This document shows, one piece after another, positions 41,223-49,705 of a stretch of 64,000 nt of DNA. The notes under the pieces are model-generated. The model was not told where the DNA came from. It made no database searches and saw only the letters and a list, made by a program, of their open reading frames with translations. Origin of the DNA: a bacterium M00.F.Ca.ET.205.01.1.1 (GTDB lineage Bacteria > Pseudomonadota > Alphaproteobacteria > Rhizobiales > Rhizobiaceae); contig SRUQ01000006.1 in the NCBI GenBank assembly GCA_004791255.1, forward strand, positions 186,001 to 250,000. The letters are read 5' to 3'. The translations under genes were made by a program, and so were the position numbers. Numbering within the stretch: the first letter of the stretch is position 1; each line of letters starts with the position of its first letter.

Positions 41223-41244
41223 CCCCACCTGAATATCGATGAGT

Positions 41245-41406
41245 TTATACCCAGTGCCCGAGCACCGCCGCCAGCGAGATTGCCGCCATGGCCAGCAGCG
41301 CCAGCTTCCAGAAGTCGCTGCGCCTTCTCAGGCCCGGCCAGCCCAGTGGCTTGATGAGCTGGATAACCATGAAGCCGATGATGACAAGGGCGAGGAGTTT
41401 CGTCAT
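41245..41406 (-). CDS. Small two-helix membrane protein
   Basis: A 53-residue frame between the hydrolase and glycosyltransferase genes: MTKLLALVIIGFMVIQLIKP as the first helix, GWPGLRRRSDFWK as a basic loop, and LALLAMAAISLAAVLGHWV as the second helix. AAAGGCGG precedes the ATG at 41406. The basic loop between two hydrophobic stretches strongly suggests a real inner-membrane peptide. It is not in a recognised family and was too short for routine gene listing. Confidence 0.65.
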   Translation of the reverse strand: MTKLLALVIIGFMVIQLIKPLGWPGLRRRSDFWKLALLAMAAISLAAVLGHWV

Positions 41407-41484
41407 GCCGCCTTTGACCAGCAACGCGGCCGGCTGTCAAAACCTGCTCCCAAACACATGCCGCGGCCTGTTGCTTCCGATGGT

Positions 41485-43014
41485 CTATGAGATGGCTTTG
41501 CCTTCGGGAATGCAGGACCGCGCCCCTCGCAGATCATAAATCCGCACGGTCGGTGCAACATAGCCATAGTCCCCATATGGTTTCGAAAATTGCGCTACGA
41601 TATGGCTGTCGAGGCAACGGAAAATGCCGGCAAGCTCGTATATTCTCGGATCCTGAGCGGATAATCCTCCGCCACGCAGATACCGTTGAAATTTCAACGA
41701 TACGAGGTAGTCCGCCGACGAAAGATCGCGGTAGTCCTTGGTCATTGGCGCCGGCTCCCCCATTGGGAAATCCACCAGGAAATGCGTGACGCCCTGCTTT
41801 TCAAGGAAGCGCATCGCTGCAAAGCGCGTATCTCCCTGCCGGTCCAGGTTCGCGACATAGGCCATGCCGGCATGTCCGCTGGCAACCAAGCAGATCAGAC
41901 CAAGTCCAATGGCGACTGGCTGGTTTCGGGCTCCAATCGATCTCGAAAAGGCGATACCCGCGGCCAGCAGCAGATAGACGGCGACCGGCAGGATATAGCG
42001 CATGAAACCGACGAGTTTGAGCGGCGACAGTTCGAGCATAAACAGCCAGATCAAAGCCGCGCCCGCGTAAGCGGCAACATGTTTGTCGCGGTCGGCGACG
42101 ATGGCAATGACGATTGCCCCAAGGGCGATCGCCACGGTCGGGCCGGTGAGGCTGGGGATCAGATGAGAACGGAAATGCGTGAGCCCATAGCCTTCCCAGA
42201 ACCATTCCTTGAGGTCGTGGCCTGTTTCAGCGTGGATCAGTTCGGTGCCAAGGCCATTGATCACCGTTGAAAGCCCGCTTCCGGTCTCGGTCGACAGCGA
42301 CACGCAGAACACCGCCAAAACTGTCAGCATGGTCGTGGCGGCAACGACGATGGCTTGTCTCGCACCAAGACGGCAATAGACGATCGCGACGACGAAAAGA
42401 ACCAGGCTGTTGCCGGCGCCCGCATATTTCGCCGTGACGGCAAGGCCGAGCGCAACTCCGAAATAGACGAGGTTGATCGCGGTACCCTGTTCCTTCAACC
42501 GCACCAGGGCATGCAGGCCGACGCATATGGCGACGACCAGAATAGGGTCTTCCTTGAAGTAATGCGCGTGAACCGCGATGGCCGGCGAGACTGCAAAAAC
42601 ACTCGCCCAGAGGAAAGCATTGATATCGTCCGCATATCGTCGCAACACGACATAGAAGACGATGCTTGCCGCGACGCTGGCGAGCGCACAGACGGTTCGG
42701 CCGGCCAACAAGAAGCTGTGTTCGTTCGATGCCTGGCAAAGCCAGCCGGCGAAGCGAGCCAAGACGATCAACAACGGGGGATGCGCGTAATTGTGGGGCT
42801 GGCCCGCTGCGAACGCTACCTTGAGCGGCTCGTCCGGCTGGATCCCGAACGGGAAGTCGAGGTTGTAGAAGGCCAGCGACGCCGAGATCGCCGTCAGCGC
42901 CAGAATGGCCAACACCTGGAAAACGTCCCGCCGGGCCAGGCCGGACGAGGCGGCCAGTGCAACCGTCTGGCCACCGGTTGTATCCTTGATCCGCTGTGTG
43001 AAAGATTTCGGCAT
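41485..43014 (-). CDS. Membrane glycosyltransferase, GT39/ArnT-like
   Basis: The 509-residue protein has about 11-12 hydrophobic helices. The first extracytoplasmic loop holds QPDEPLKVAFAAGQPHNYAHPP, quoted in part, with the Asp-Glu pair typical of polyprenyl-phosphate-sugar dependent transferases (GT39/GT83/PMT_2), and a second acidic motif HYFKEDPILVV. The C-terminal part (about 400-509) is soluble. It likely moves a sugar from a lipid carrier to an envelope target. The ATG at 43014 begins MPKSFTQRIKD; the much longer open frame upstream is not coding. Its GC content appears lower than that of the neighbours, suggesting acquisition. Confidence 0.8.
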   Translation of the reverse strand: MPKSFTQRIKDTTGGQTVALAASSGLARRDVFQVLAILALTAISASLAFYNLDFPFGIQPDEPLKVAFAAGQPHNYAHPPLLIVLARFAGWLCQASNEHSFLLAGRTVCALASVAASIVFYVVLRRYADDINAFLWASVFAVSPAIAVHAHYFKEDPILVVAICVGLHALVRLKEQGTAINLVYFGVALGLAVTAKYAGAGNSLVLFVVAIVYCRLGARQAIVVAATTMLTVLAVFCVSLSTETGSGLSTVINGLGTELIHAETGHDLKEWFWEGYGLTHFRSHLIPSLTGPTVAIALGAIVIAIVADRDKHVAAYAGAALIWLFMLELSPLKLVGFMRYILPVAVYLLLAAGIAFSRSIGARNQPVAIGLGLICLVASGHAGMAYVANLDRQGDTRFAAMRFLEKQGVTHFLVDFPMGEPAPMTKDYRDLSSADYLVSLKFQRYLRGGGLSAQDPRIYELAGIFRCLDSHIVAQFSKPYGDYGYVAPTVRIYDLRGARSCIPEGKAIS

Positions 43015-43141
43015 GCCGCTCTTTGACAAGCATTGGGGGCAGCTGTCAAAGCGGTCCTCTCGTCGGGGATCCGACAGAGCGAAATGACGCCCCCTCTCCA
43101 CGCGAATGCATCCGCCGGAACCATCATTGCTCGCCCTGACG

Positions 43142-43169
43142 CCCTCCTGACAGACTGCTGTCAGGAGGG
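43142..43169. promoter_or_regulatory. Inverted repeat upstream of the DUF1127-like gene (candidate operator)
   Basis: Perfect 12-bp arms CCCTCCTGACAG and CTGTCAGGAGGG around ACTG, 41 bases before the start codon at 43210. A near copy occurs at 44061-44086 at a similar distance from the next gene. Confidence 0.55.
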
Positions 43170-43209
43170 GTGTGCGATAGTGTCTGCGTCCACCAAGAGG
43201 AGATTGGCC

Positions 43210-43377
43210 ATGAACGGTTTTACCATCCTGCGCGGCATGCAACATTATGTCGGCAAGGTTCGCACGATGCGCAACGATATCCGCACCCGGCGCTTCCTGA
43301 ATGCACTGCCCGCGGATGTCCGCAAGGATATCGGCTGGCCGGATATGTATGAAGGTCTTCGTATCCGTGACAATTGA
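43210..43377 (+). CDS. DUF1127-like small protein
   Basis: The 55-residue product has the DUF1127-type C-terminal half: RTRRFLNALPADVRKDIGWP followed by a short tail. DUF1127 peptides in Alphaproteobacteria are small basic regulators, some linked to RNA binding and phosphate or nitrogen metabolism. AGAGGAGATT precedes the ATG. It is the first gene after an inverted repeat and is followed by the DJ-1 gene with a 15-base-loop hairpin between. Confidence 0.65.
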   Translation: MNGFTILRGMQHYVGKVRTMRNDIRTRRFLNALPADVRKDIGWPDMYEGLRIRDN

Positions 43378-43459
43378 GACGATTTTTTCGACATGAATAT
43401 TGGATGTGGCCGGACCAGCGCCCAAATAATAGGTCCGGCGCGGGGGATGGAGCGAGCTT

Positions 43460-44068
43460 ATGCCTGAACACGAGCCTATCCCCGACCAGAAGACAATCGG
43501 TTTCCTTTTCATCGAAGGCTTCGCCGACTGGGAATATGGACTGCTGGCGGCCTCGGCGGCCGAGTGGTTCGGCGCACGCGCCATTTCGCTGACGCCGGAT
43601 GGCAAGCCCGTGAAAGGGATAAGTGGTTTTCGGCTGACGCCCGATCGCTCGGCTGGGGTTGATGAGAATGGCGATCTCGATGCCGTCGCCGTCATCGGAT
43701 CCGACAACTGGGCAGGCAACGCGCCGCCGGATGTCGCTGACCTCCTCGCCGCCGTTGCCTCACGCGGCGGGGTGGTCGGCGGCATATGCGCCGGCACCTT
43801 GGCGTTGGCCCGAGCCGGCGTGTTCGAGAAAGCCAGGCACACCAGCAATGGCCGTGACTGGATCAACGGCCACGAAGCCGGTTATGCCGGCGACAGCAAC
43901 TATCAGGATGTGCCTTATGCCGTGGCCGACGGCAAAGTCGTTTCCGCACCGGGTTCGGCGCCAGGCACCTTCGCGCTGGCTTTCCTGAAGGCACTCTACC
44001 CGCAAAGAAGTGGCGACATCGCCGGAATGCGGACGCTGTTTGCCAGGGAGTATGCTGAAGGCTCCTGA
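43460..44068 (+). CDS. DJ-1/PfpI-family protein
   Basis: The 202-residue protein has the DJ-1 core: TIGFLFIEGFADWEYGLLAA at the start, a Glu near residue 25 (EYG), and the nucleophile-elbow VGGICAGTLALARAG with Cys110. A His is present at 126 in ARHTSNGRDW. Family members act as glyoxalases, chaperones or amidotransferase-like enzymes. It ends at TGA inside a CTGACAG inverted repeat that fronts the next gene. Confidence 0.85.
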   Translation: MPEHEPIPDQKTIGFLFIEGFADWEYGLLAASAAEWFGARAISLTPDGKPVKGISGFRLTPDRSAGVDENGDLDAVAVIGSDNWAGNAPPDVADLLAAVASRGGVVGGICAGTLALARAGVFEKARHTSNGRDWINGHEAGYAGDSNYQDVPYAVADGKVVSAPGSAPGTFALAFLKALYPQRSGDIAGMRTLFAREYAEGS

Positions 44069-44086
44069 CAGAATGCTGTCAGGAGC
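44061..44086. promoter_or_regulatory. Second copy of the CTGACAG inverted repeat
   Basis: Arms GCTCCTGACAG and CTGTCAGGAGC around AATG. It overlaps the DJ-1 stop codon and lies 46 bases before the start at 44132. Confidence 0.55.
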
Positions 44087-44131
44087 GGCATGCAATGATG
44101 ACATGAGCATGGACGATCGAAAGGACGTTCG

Positions 44132-44539
44132 ATGAAAAGTTGGAACGACCGGCTGAATACGGCGGGCGTAAACGGCCTCAAGCCGACTCCACGCACCATG
44201 AGCGACGTTGTCGAAGGCCAACCGATGCTGGTGCCGACCGCGCGCCAGGTCGACGATTTCATCCGCTCGATTCCTAAAGGCGTCGAAATGGACGTGCGGG
44301 CGCTGCGTACCGCGCTCGCCATCGAGCATGGCGCGGAAGTGACATGCCCGGTTGCCATAGGCTATCATCTGCGCACCGTCGCCGAGGCCGCCCACGAGGA
44401 TCTCGAGCGGGGCCTGGCGCTGAGCGACATCGCGCCGTTCTGGCGCGTGCTCGATGCAAAGACGCCGACGACGAGTAAACTGTCCTTCGGCGCGGAGTTC
44501 GTCGCCGCGCAACGCAAACGCGAAGGGCTGAAGCCGTAA
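44132..44539 (+). CDS. Conserved hypothetical protein before the WYL regulator
   Basis: The 135-residue soluble protein begins MKSWNDRLNTAGVNGLKP. Its middle (MDVRALRTALAIEHGAEVTC, then PVAIGYHLRTVAEAA) resembles a small helical nucleic-acid-binding domain, and it ends KREGLKP. It recalls proteins annotated as MGMT/Ada-related without the catalytic PCHR motif, which is absent here, so no alkyltransferase activity is claimed. AAAGGACG precedes the ATG. It probably shares an operon with the WYL regulator gene 74 bases on. Confidence 0.55.
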   Translation: MKSWNDRLNTAGVNGLKPTPRTMSDVVEGQPMLVPTARQVDDFIRSIPKGVEMDVRALRTALAIEHGAEVTCPVAIGYHLRTVAEAAHEDLERGLALSDIAPFWRVLDAKTPTTSKLSFGAEFVAAQRKREGLKP

Positions 44540-44540
44540 A

Positions 44541-44587
44541 TGCATGCCGCCCCAGAAGTGGGACCGTTTCCGGAACCACGGCGTGCA
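44541..44587. repeat. Palindromic intergenic repeat (TGCATGCCG type)
   Basis: Ends TGCATGCCG and CGGCGTGCA form an inverted repeat with one mismatch around a variable centre. It lies between two co-directional genes. Confidence 0.55.
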
Positions 44588-44613
44588 AGAGACCGACACC
44601 GGGAGACCATACG

Positions 44614-45333
44614 ATGCGACGTGCCGACAGGCTCTTCCAGATCGTGCAGCATCTGCGCGGAGGCCGGCTGGTCACCGCCCAGAAGCTCGGCACGTGGCTC
44701 GAGGTTTCCGAGCGAACGATTTATCGCGACATAGCGGACTTGCAATCGACCGGGGTGCCGATCGATGGAGAGGCCGGCGTCGGTTACATGATGAGGGAGG
44801 GTTTCGACCTTCCGCCGCTGATGTTCACGCGTGACGAGATCGTGGCGCTGGTCGCCGGCGCGCGCATGGTGCGTGCCTTCGGCGGCGCCGCCATGGCGCG
44901 AGCCGCCGACGAGGCGCTGGTCAAGATCGGCGCCGTGCTGCCCGATGCCGAGAAGGATCGCATCGCCCGCACCGAGATCCACACGCCGATGTGGGTGGTG
45001 AGCGACGCCGCCCGCGAGGCGATCGACCTGATCGAACGCGCCGTCGAGAAGCGCCAGGTGCTGACTATCGACTATTCGGACGAGGCCGGCCGCGGCACGG
45101 CGCGCGACATCAGGCCGCTCGGCCTGTGGTTCTGGGGCAAGGTGTGGACGCTGGTCGCCTGGTGCGAGATGCGCGACGATTTCCGCGCCTTCCGCATCGA
45201 CCGCATCGCCTCGGTGGTGATCGCCGGCCGCATCTTCAAGCCGGAGCGCGGCAAGCAGCTCGCCGATTTCTACCGGGCGGTGGAGCGCAGCGAGGATTAC
45301 GGCATGGCGCCGGACAGGGCGGCTCGGAACTGA
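44614..45333 (+). CDS. YafY/DeoR-type transcriptional regulator with WYL domain
   Basis: The 239-residue protein has a helix-turn-helix (about 5-60, RLFQIVQHLRGGRLVTAQKL then LEVSERTIYRDIADLQ) and a C-terminal WYL-type ligand domain (about 135-220, VLTIDYSDEAGRGTARDIRP and LVAWCEMRDDFRAFRIDRI). Such regulators respond to small ligands or nucleic acids. It is the best candidate to bind the two CTGACAG inverted repeats upstream; that link is inference from proximity. A bidirectional terminator follows. Confidence 0.88.
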   Translation: MRRADRLFQIVQHLRGGRLVTAQKLGTWLEVSERTIYRDIADLQSTGVPIDGEAGVGYMMREGFDLPPLMFTRDEIVALVAGARMVRAFGGAAMARAADEALVKIGAVLPDAEKDRIARTEIHTPMWVVSDAAREAIDLIERAVEKRQVLTIDYSDEAGRGTARDIRPLGLWFWGKVWTLVAWCEMRDDFRAFRIDRIASVVIAGRIFKPERGKQLADFYRAVERSEDYGMAPDRAARN

Positions 45334-45348
45334 GACTACGAATCCAAC

Positions 45349-45377
45349 AAAAAAGCCCGCTTAAAGCGGGCTTTTTT
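45349..45377. terminator. Bidirectional terminator
   Basis: AAAAAAGCCCGC and GCGGGCTTTTTT form a symmetric stem-loop with A and T runs on both sides, between the convergent WYL regulator and trcR genes. Confidence 0.92.
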
Positions 45378-45396
45378 AACTGGACTGTCACAGCCC

Positions 45397-46089
45397 TTAT
45401 TCGTCGTCCGCGTCCTCGGTCTTCGACTTGAGCGCCGAGAGCTTGGCGAAGACGGCATTGGCGTCGAGTTCGGCATCCTCGTCTTTCGGCTTCTCCGGAG
45501 CCGGCACCAGCCGTTCGGTCAAGGCCGCAGGCAGCAGCGTATCGCCGACCGGCTGCGCCTGTTCGCGGCCGCGCGAGGCGCGGTTGACTTCCATGTCGAG
45601 GTCGATCTGCGATGCCAGCCCCAGCGTCACCGGATCCATCGGCTGCAGGTTGGCCGAATTCCAGTGCTTGCGCTCACGGATCTGCTCGATCGTCGACTTG
45701 GTGGTGCCGACGAGACGCGAGATCTGCGCGTCCTTCAATTCAGGATGGTTGCGCACCAGCCACAGGATCGCATTGGGCCGGTCCTGGCGCTTCGACAGCG
45801 GCGTGTAGCGCGGGCCCTTGCGCTTGGATTCGGGCACACGCACCTTGGGGTCGGACAGCTTCAGACGCTGGTTCTGGTCCTTCTCGGCGCGCGCGATCTC
45901 GTCGCGGGTCAGCTGGCCGGTCATGATCGGATCCATGCCCTTGATGCCCTGCGCCGATTCGCCGTCGGCGATCGCCTTGACCTCGAGCGGATGCAGCCCG
46001 CAGAACTGCGCGATCTGCTCGAAGGAGAGCGCGGTGTTGTCGACCAGCCAGACGGCGGTCGCCTTGGGCATCAGCAGCGTATTGGCCAT
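45397..46089 (-). CDS. trcR: DUF1013 protein, cell-cycle transcriptional regulator TrcR
   Basis: The 230-residue protein has the DUF1013 pattern: MANTLLMPKATAVWLVDNTA at the start, LSFEQIAQFCGLHPLEVKAI as a helix-turn-helix, a second one in IRERKHWNSANLQPMDPV, and a charged C-terminus. The family is present across Alphaproteobacteria and is named as a cell-cycle transcription factor in databases. AAGGA lies 8 bases before the ATG at 46089. It is isolated between terminators. Confidence 0.88.
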   Translation of the reverse strand: MANTLLMPKATAVWLVDNTALSFEQIAQFCGLHPLEVKAIADGESAQGIKGMDPIMTGQLTRDEIARAEKDQNQRLKLSDPKVRVPESKRKGPRYTPLSKRQDRPNAILWLVRNHPELKDAQISRLVGTTKSTIEQIRERKHWNSANLQPMDPVTLGLASQIDLDMEVNRASRGREQAQPVGDTLLPAALTERLVPAPEKPKDEDAELDANAVFAKLSALKSKTEDADDE

Positions 46090-46227
46090 TTTAAAAATCC
46101 TTCTCGTTCGCCCGCGTTCCCGCGCGGGCGGTGGTTTAGAGCCACCAAAATGGGAAATTCGCGGCCTGTATAACTGCTCCGTGGTGATTTCGCAATGTTT
46201 TTGGCAAGGGGCGGTCCGGGCAGCCCC

Positions 46228-46262
46228 AAAAAGACAAAACCCGCCGGACGGGGTCCAGCGGG
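46228..46262 (-). terminator. Rho-independent terminator of the DUF1127 gene
   Basis: On the minus strand CCCGCTGGAC pairs with GTCCGGCGGG (one wobble) and is followed by TTTTGTCTTTTT, about 80 bases after the DUF1127 stop at 46341. Confidence 0.82.
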
Positions 46263-46340
46263 CTCGGAACCGGCGACGAGCAGGTCGTCTGCGGCGGCTC
46301 TGTATTGCGACCCTGCCTTGCGGCAAGGTCGCACTTCCAA

Positions 46341-46481
46341 TCAGATCGCCTGACGGGCGATCCTCTCGATGTCGGCGCGGTTGATGCCGAGGTCGCTGAG
46401 CTGACGGGCATTCAGCCGGTTCAGTTCGCGCACGGTTTCGTTGTACATGCGCCAGTTACGGAAAGCACGGATCGGGTTCAT
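46341..46481 (-). CDS. DUF1127-family small protein
   Basis: The 46-residue product (starting MNPIRAFRNWRMYNETVREL) has the typical DUF1127 end LNARQLSDLGINRADIERIA. CAGGAGGACTACC precedes the ATG. These small basic proteins are frequent in Rhizobiales and are usually stress- or nutrient-regulated. A strong terminator follows, so it is a single-gene transcript. Confidence 0.85.
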   Translation of the reverse strand: MNPIRAFRNWRMYNETVRELNRLNARQLSDLGINRADIERIARQAI

Positions 46482-46673
46482 GGTAGTCCTCCTGAATTGG
46501 GTTCGTTTCGATGATGCACAAATAGTGATCATCGATCCGGACTTGAACGGCTGATTTTGCATAGCAATGATGCAAATGCTGCATTGCACCATTAAGCTTT
46601 TGTTCAGCTTGTAGGCAGGGGTGAAGGCGCCCCCGCTCGGTCGGTAGCGGACCTGATCAGGACAATGTCGCTG

Positions 46674-47684
46674 TCACCCCACGTCGAGCACGATCTTGCC
46701 GATATGCTCGCCTTCCTCCATCCGCTCATGCGCCCGCCAGGCGTCGGTGAGCGGGAAGATCATGTCCATGACGGGAGCAACCTTGCGCGCGCCGAGCAAC
46801 GGCCAGACCTGCGCCTCCAGCGCCGTCGCGATCGCCGCCTTGAACTCGACGGTGCGTGGCCGCAACGTCGAACCCGTATGGGTCAGCCGCTTGACCATGA
46901 TCTTGGAGAAATCGGCGCTCGCCACCGCGCCGGCCTGGACGGCGATCTGGACAATACGGCCCTCGATGGCCGCGGCCTCGTAGTTTCGGGCGACATAGTC
47001 GCCGCCGACCATGTCGAGGATGACGTTGGCACCTTTGCCGTCCGTTGCTTCTTTCACCGCGGCCACGAAATCCTCCTCGCGATAGTTGATCGCGCGGTCG
47101 GCGCCGAGCTTTACGCAGGCGTCGCATTTTTCCTTGCTGCCGGCGGTGGTGACGACATGCGCGCCAAAGGCCGAGGCAAGCTGGATCGCCGTGGTGCCGA
47201 TGCCGGACGAACCGCCATGGACGAGCAGCGTCTCGCCTTTCTTCAGGCCGCCGCGCTCGAACACATTGTGCCAGACGGTGAAGTAGTTCTCCGGCACCGC
47301 CGCGGCCTGCGTGTGGGTGAAACCGGCCGGCAGCGGCAGCACGCTGCCGGCATGGACCTTGACATATTCGGCATAGGCGCCGCCGGGCGTCAGCGCGCAG
47401 ACCCGCTCGCCCAGGCGCCAGCGCGATATCTCGTCGCCGAGCGCCGCCACTTCGCCCGACGCTTCCAGGCCCGGCAGGTCAGACGCGCCGGGCGGCGCCG
47501 GATAAGCGCCCTTGCGTTGCTGCACGTCGGGCCGGTTGACGCCCGCTGCATGCACCTTGATCAGGATCTCGCCCGGGCCGGGCACCGGTACGTCGCGAGT
47601 CTCCGGCTTCAGCACCCGGGGGCCGCCCGGCTCCGAGATCGCGATGGCGGTCATCGTTGCCGGAATTTTCTGTGCGCTCACCAT
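46674..47684 (-). CDS. NAD(P)H quinone oxidoreductase, PIG3/QOR-like
   Basis: The 336-residue medium-chain reductase without zinc-binding cysteines has the motifs VHAAGVNRPDVQQRKGAYP, LVHGGSSGIGTTAIQLA (NADPH fold, about 150) and INYREEDFVAAV. It belongs to the PIG3 branch of quinone reductases, which reduce quinones or related carbonyls with NADPH. It is divergent from the DUF1192 gene. Translation may start at 47684 or at the Met near 47654. Confidence 0.9.
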   Translation of the reverse strand: MVSAQKIPATMTAIAISEPGGPRVLKPETRDVPVPGPGEILIKVHAAGVNRPDVQQRKGAYPAPPGASDLPGLEASGEVAALGDEISRWRLGERVCALTPGGAYAEYVKVHAGSVLPLPAGFTHTQAAAVPENYFTVWHNVFERGGLKKGETLLVHGGSSGIGTTAIQLASAFGAHVVTTAGSKEKCDACVKLGADRAINYREEDFVAAVKEATDGKGANVILDMVGGDYVARNYEAAAIEGRIVQIAVQAGAVASADFSKIMVKRLTHTGSTLRPRTVEFKAAIATALEAQVWPLLGARKVAPVMDMIFPLTDAWRAHERMEEGEHIGKIVLDVG

Positions 47685-47820
47685 GAATGTCCCGTTTTCC
47701 TCGCCGGCGCCGTACCGGCTGTTTGCATCGACGCCCCTGCCCTATGTATGCTGATTGCCAAATCAGGCAAATGGCCAATCTGGCGTGACCCAATCTGGCG
47801 TGGCAAAGGGAGGAGCGACG

Positions 47821-48015
47821 ATGGCGATCTTCGACGACGAACCCAGGAAGAAGGCGCGCCCGCACGAGATCGGGCAGGACCTGGCACTGCTTTCCGTCGG
47901 CGAACTGGCCGAGCGCATCGGCATATTGCGCGAGGAAATCACCCGCCTTGAGGCGGAGCTCAAGACCAAGGGCACCACGAAATCGGCCGCCGAGGCGCTG
48001 TTCCGCCGCGGATAA
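47821..48015 (+). CDS. DUF1192-family small protein
   Basis: The 64-residue product (MAIFDDEPRKKARPHEIGQD at the start) continues with LLSVGELAERIGILREEITR as a short amphipathic helix and ends in AAEALFRRG. This is the DUF1192 pattern, found across Rhizobiales without known function. AGGGAGGAGCG precedes the ATG. It lies 90 bases before the MFS carrier gene. Confidence 0.85.
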   Translation: MAIFDDEPRKKARPHEIGQDLALLSVGELAERIGILREEITRLEAELKTKGTTKSAAEALFRRG

Positions 48016-48105
48016 GATTTCGGACACTAGAGGCCCGCCGCCGAAAAGCCCGAATGCAACTGTCTTCAGACTTTGCGTCCCTCCTCGATTCAGCCGGATC
48101 AAAAA

Positions 48106-49353
48106 ATGCTCGCATCGTATAGACCGATCCTTTCGCTGCTTCGCGGCACTGCCTTTCTTTTGGCGGCATCCGGGCTGCACGGGCTGCTGTTGCCCCTGCG
48201 CGGCCAATTGGAAGGCTTCTCGACCGCATCGCTCGGCCTGATGGGCACCGCCTGGGCCGGCGGCTTCGTTACCGGCTGCTTCTTCGCACCCCGCCTCGTG
48301 CGCCGCGCCGGGCATGTACGCGCCTTCGGCGCCTTCGCCGCCTCCGGCGCCATCGTGGCGCTGCTCACAGGGCTGATCATCGACGAATATGTCTGGATCC
48401 TGCTGCGCGCCTTCACCGGCTTCACCATGGCCGGCGCCTTCATGGTCATTGAAAGCTGGCTGAACGAGAAGGCCACCAATGAGAACCGCGGCACCGTCTT
48501 CGGCCTTTACATGATGGTGACCTACGCCTCGATCATGGGCGGGCAGATGATCGTCGCCGGCGGCGACGTGAAATCGGCGTCGCTGTTCATGATCACCGGC
48601 ATCCTGTTTTGCCTGTCGCTCATTCCGACCGCTGTCTCGACGGCGTCACACCCCAAGCCGCTGCAGGACGTCAAGCTCGACGTCAAGGGGCTCTACGCCA
48701 ACTCGCCGGTGTCGGCGATCGCCTGCCTTCTGATCGGCATCGCCAATGGCGCCTGGGGTACGCTTGGCGCCGTCTATGGCGCGCGCATCGGTATCCCCAC
48801 GGCCGAGATCGCCTTGATGATGAGCCTGGTCGTCGTTGCCGGCGCTGCCATGCAGCTTCCAGCTGGGCGCCTCTCGGACAAGACCGACCGGCGTTTCGTG
48901 CTGGCCGGTGCGGCCTTCGGCGCGGCGCTGTTTGCGCTTCTCATCTTCCTGCTCGAACCGCGCTCCGGCGTCTTCGTCATCGTCTTCACCGCCGCCTACG
49001 GTGCTTTCGCCTACACGCTCTATTCGATCGCAGTGGCGCATGCCAACGACCACGCCCGGGCGGAGGATTTCGTCAAGGTCTCGGGCGGCCTGCTGCTGCT
49101 CTACGGCTTCGGCACCATGATCGGGCCGTTGCTGGCAGCGGCGCTGATGGGCTGGATGCGCCCGGAGGGTCTGTTCCTGGCGACCGCCTTCGCGCATCTC
49201 AGCCTCGCCGGCTACACGCTGCTGCGCATCAGCCGCCGCGCACCGGTGCCGATCGAGGGTCGCGACGCCTTCAAGACCCAGCCCGCCGACCGTTCGGTCA
49301 CCCCGGAAGCATTGCGGCTGGACCCCAGAAGAAAAACAGAAGCAAACGGTTGA
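48106..49353 (+). CDS. MFS transporter (YcaD-like)
   Basis: The 415-residue carrier has 12 predicted membrane helices with the MFS signature GRLSDKTDRR between helices 8 and 9 and a ligand-facing helix containing RAFTGFTMAGAFMVIESWLNE (quoted in part), typical of the YcaD branch. The substrate is not evident. The start at 48106 is supported by GGATC upstream and by a normal first helix; the longer frame adds only a polar extension. An ArsR-type gene follows after 32 bases. Confidence 0.85.
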   Translation: MLASYRPILSLLRGTAFLLAASGLHGLLLPLRGQLEGFSTASLGLMGTAWAGGFVTGCFFAPRLVRRAGHVRAFGAFAASGAIVALLTGLIIDEYVWILLRAFTGFTMAGAFMVIESWLNEKATNENRGTVFGLYMMVTYASIMGGQMIVAGGDVKSASLFMITGILFCLSLIPTAVSTASHPKPLQDVKLDVKGLYANSPVSAIACLLIGIANGAWGTLGAVYGARIGIPTAEIALMMSLVVVAGAAMQLPAGRLSDKTDRRFVLAGAAFGAALFALLIFLLEPRSGVFVIVFTAAYGAFAYTLYSIAVAHANDHARAEDFVKVSGGLLLLYGFGTMIGPLLAAALMGWMRPEGLFLATAFAHLSLAGYTLLRISRRAPVPIEGRDAFKTQPADRSVTPEALRLDPRRKTEANG

Positions 49354-49385
49354 GATTCGAAGAACTTTGCCTCACATAATGAGGC

Positions 49386-49649
49386 ATGATCTTTTCCGAC
49401 GCCTTCATGGCGATCGCCGACCCCAACCGGCGCCATCTTCTGGAAGAACTTCGACGCGGCCCGAAGACCGTCAACGAATTGGCGGCCGGGCTACCAGTCT
49501 CGCGTCCGGCAGTTTCACAGCACCTGAAAGTGTTGCTCGATGCCGGCCTGGTCAACGCCAAGGCCGAAGGCACGCGGCGTGTCTACACGGTAAGCAACCC
49601 CGGCTTCCTGAAGCTCAACATCTGGCTCGATCAGTTCTGGGAAGCCTGA
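49386..49649 (+). CDS. ArsR-family winged-helix regulator
   Basis: The 87-residue protein contains one winged helix: MAIADPNRRHLLEELRRGPK, TVNELAAGLPVSRPAVSQHL, then VNAKAEGTRRVYTVS. There are no cysteines for metal sensing, so it is the non-metal SdpR-like kind. It probably forms a dimer and represses its own or the neighbouring operon. It is followed by a repeat element rather than by a clear target. Confidence 0.85.
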   Translation: MIFSDAFMAIADPNRRHLLEELRRGPKTVNELAAGLPVSRPAVSQHLKVLLDAGLVNAKAEGTRRVYTVSNPGFLKLNIWLDQFWEA

Positions 49650-49705
49650 CTGCCCCCCGTCAGTCTTGAGGAATGCGCCAGGCGTGTTTCGCGGAACGGT
49701 CGGGC

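Noticed and set aside
41485..43866. 793-codon version of the glycosyltransferase
   Set aside because: The first 284 codons run antisense to the DUF1127-like and DJ-1 genes; the protein begins at 43014.
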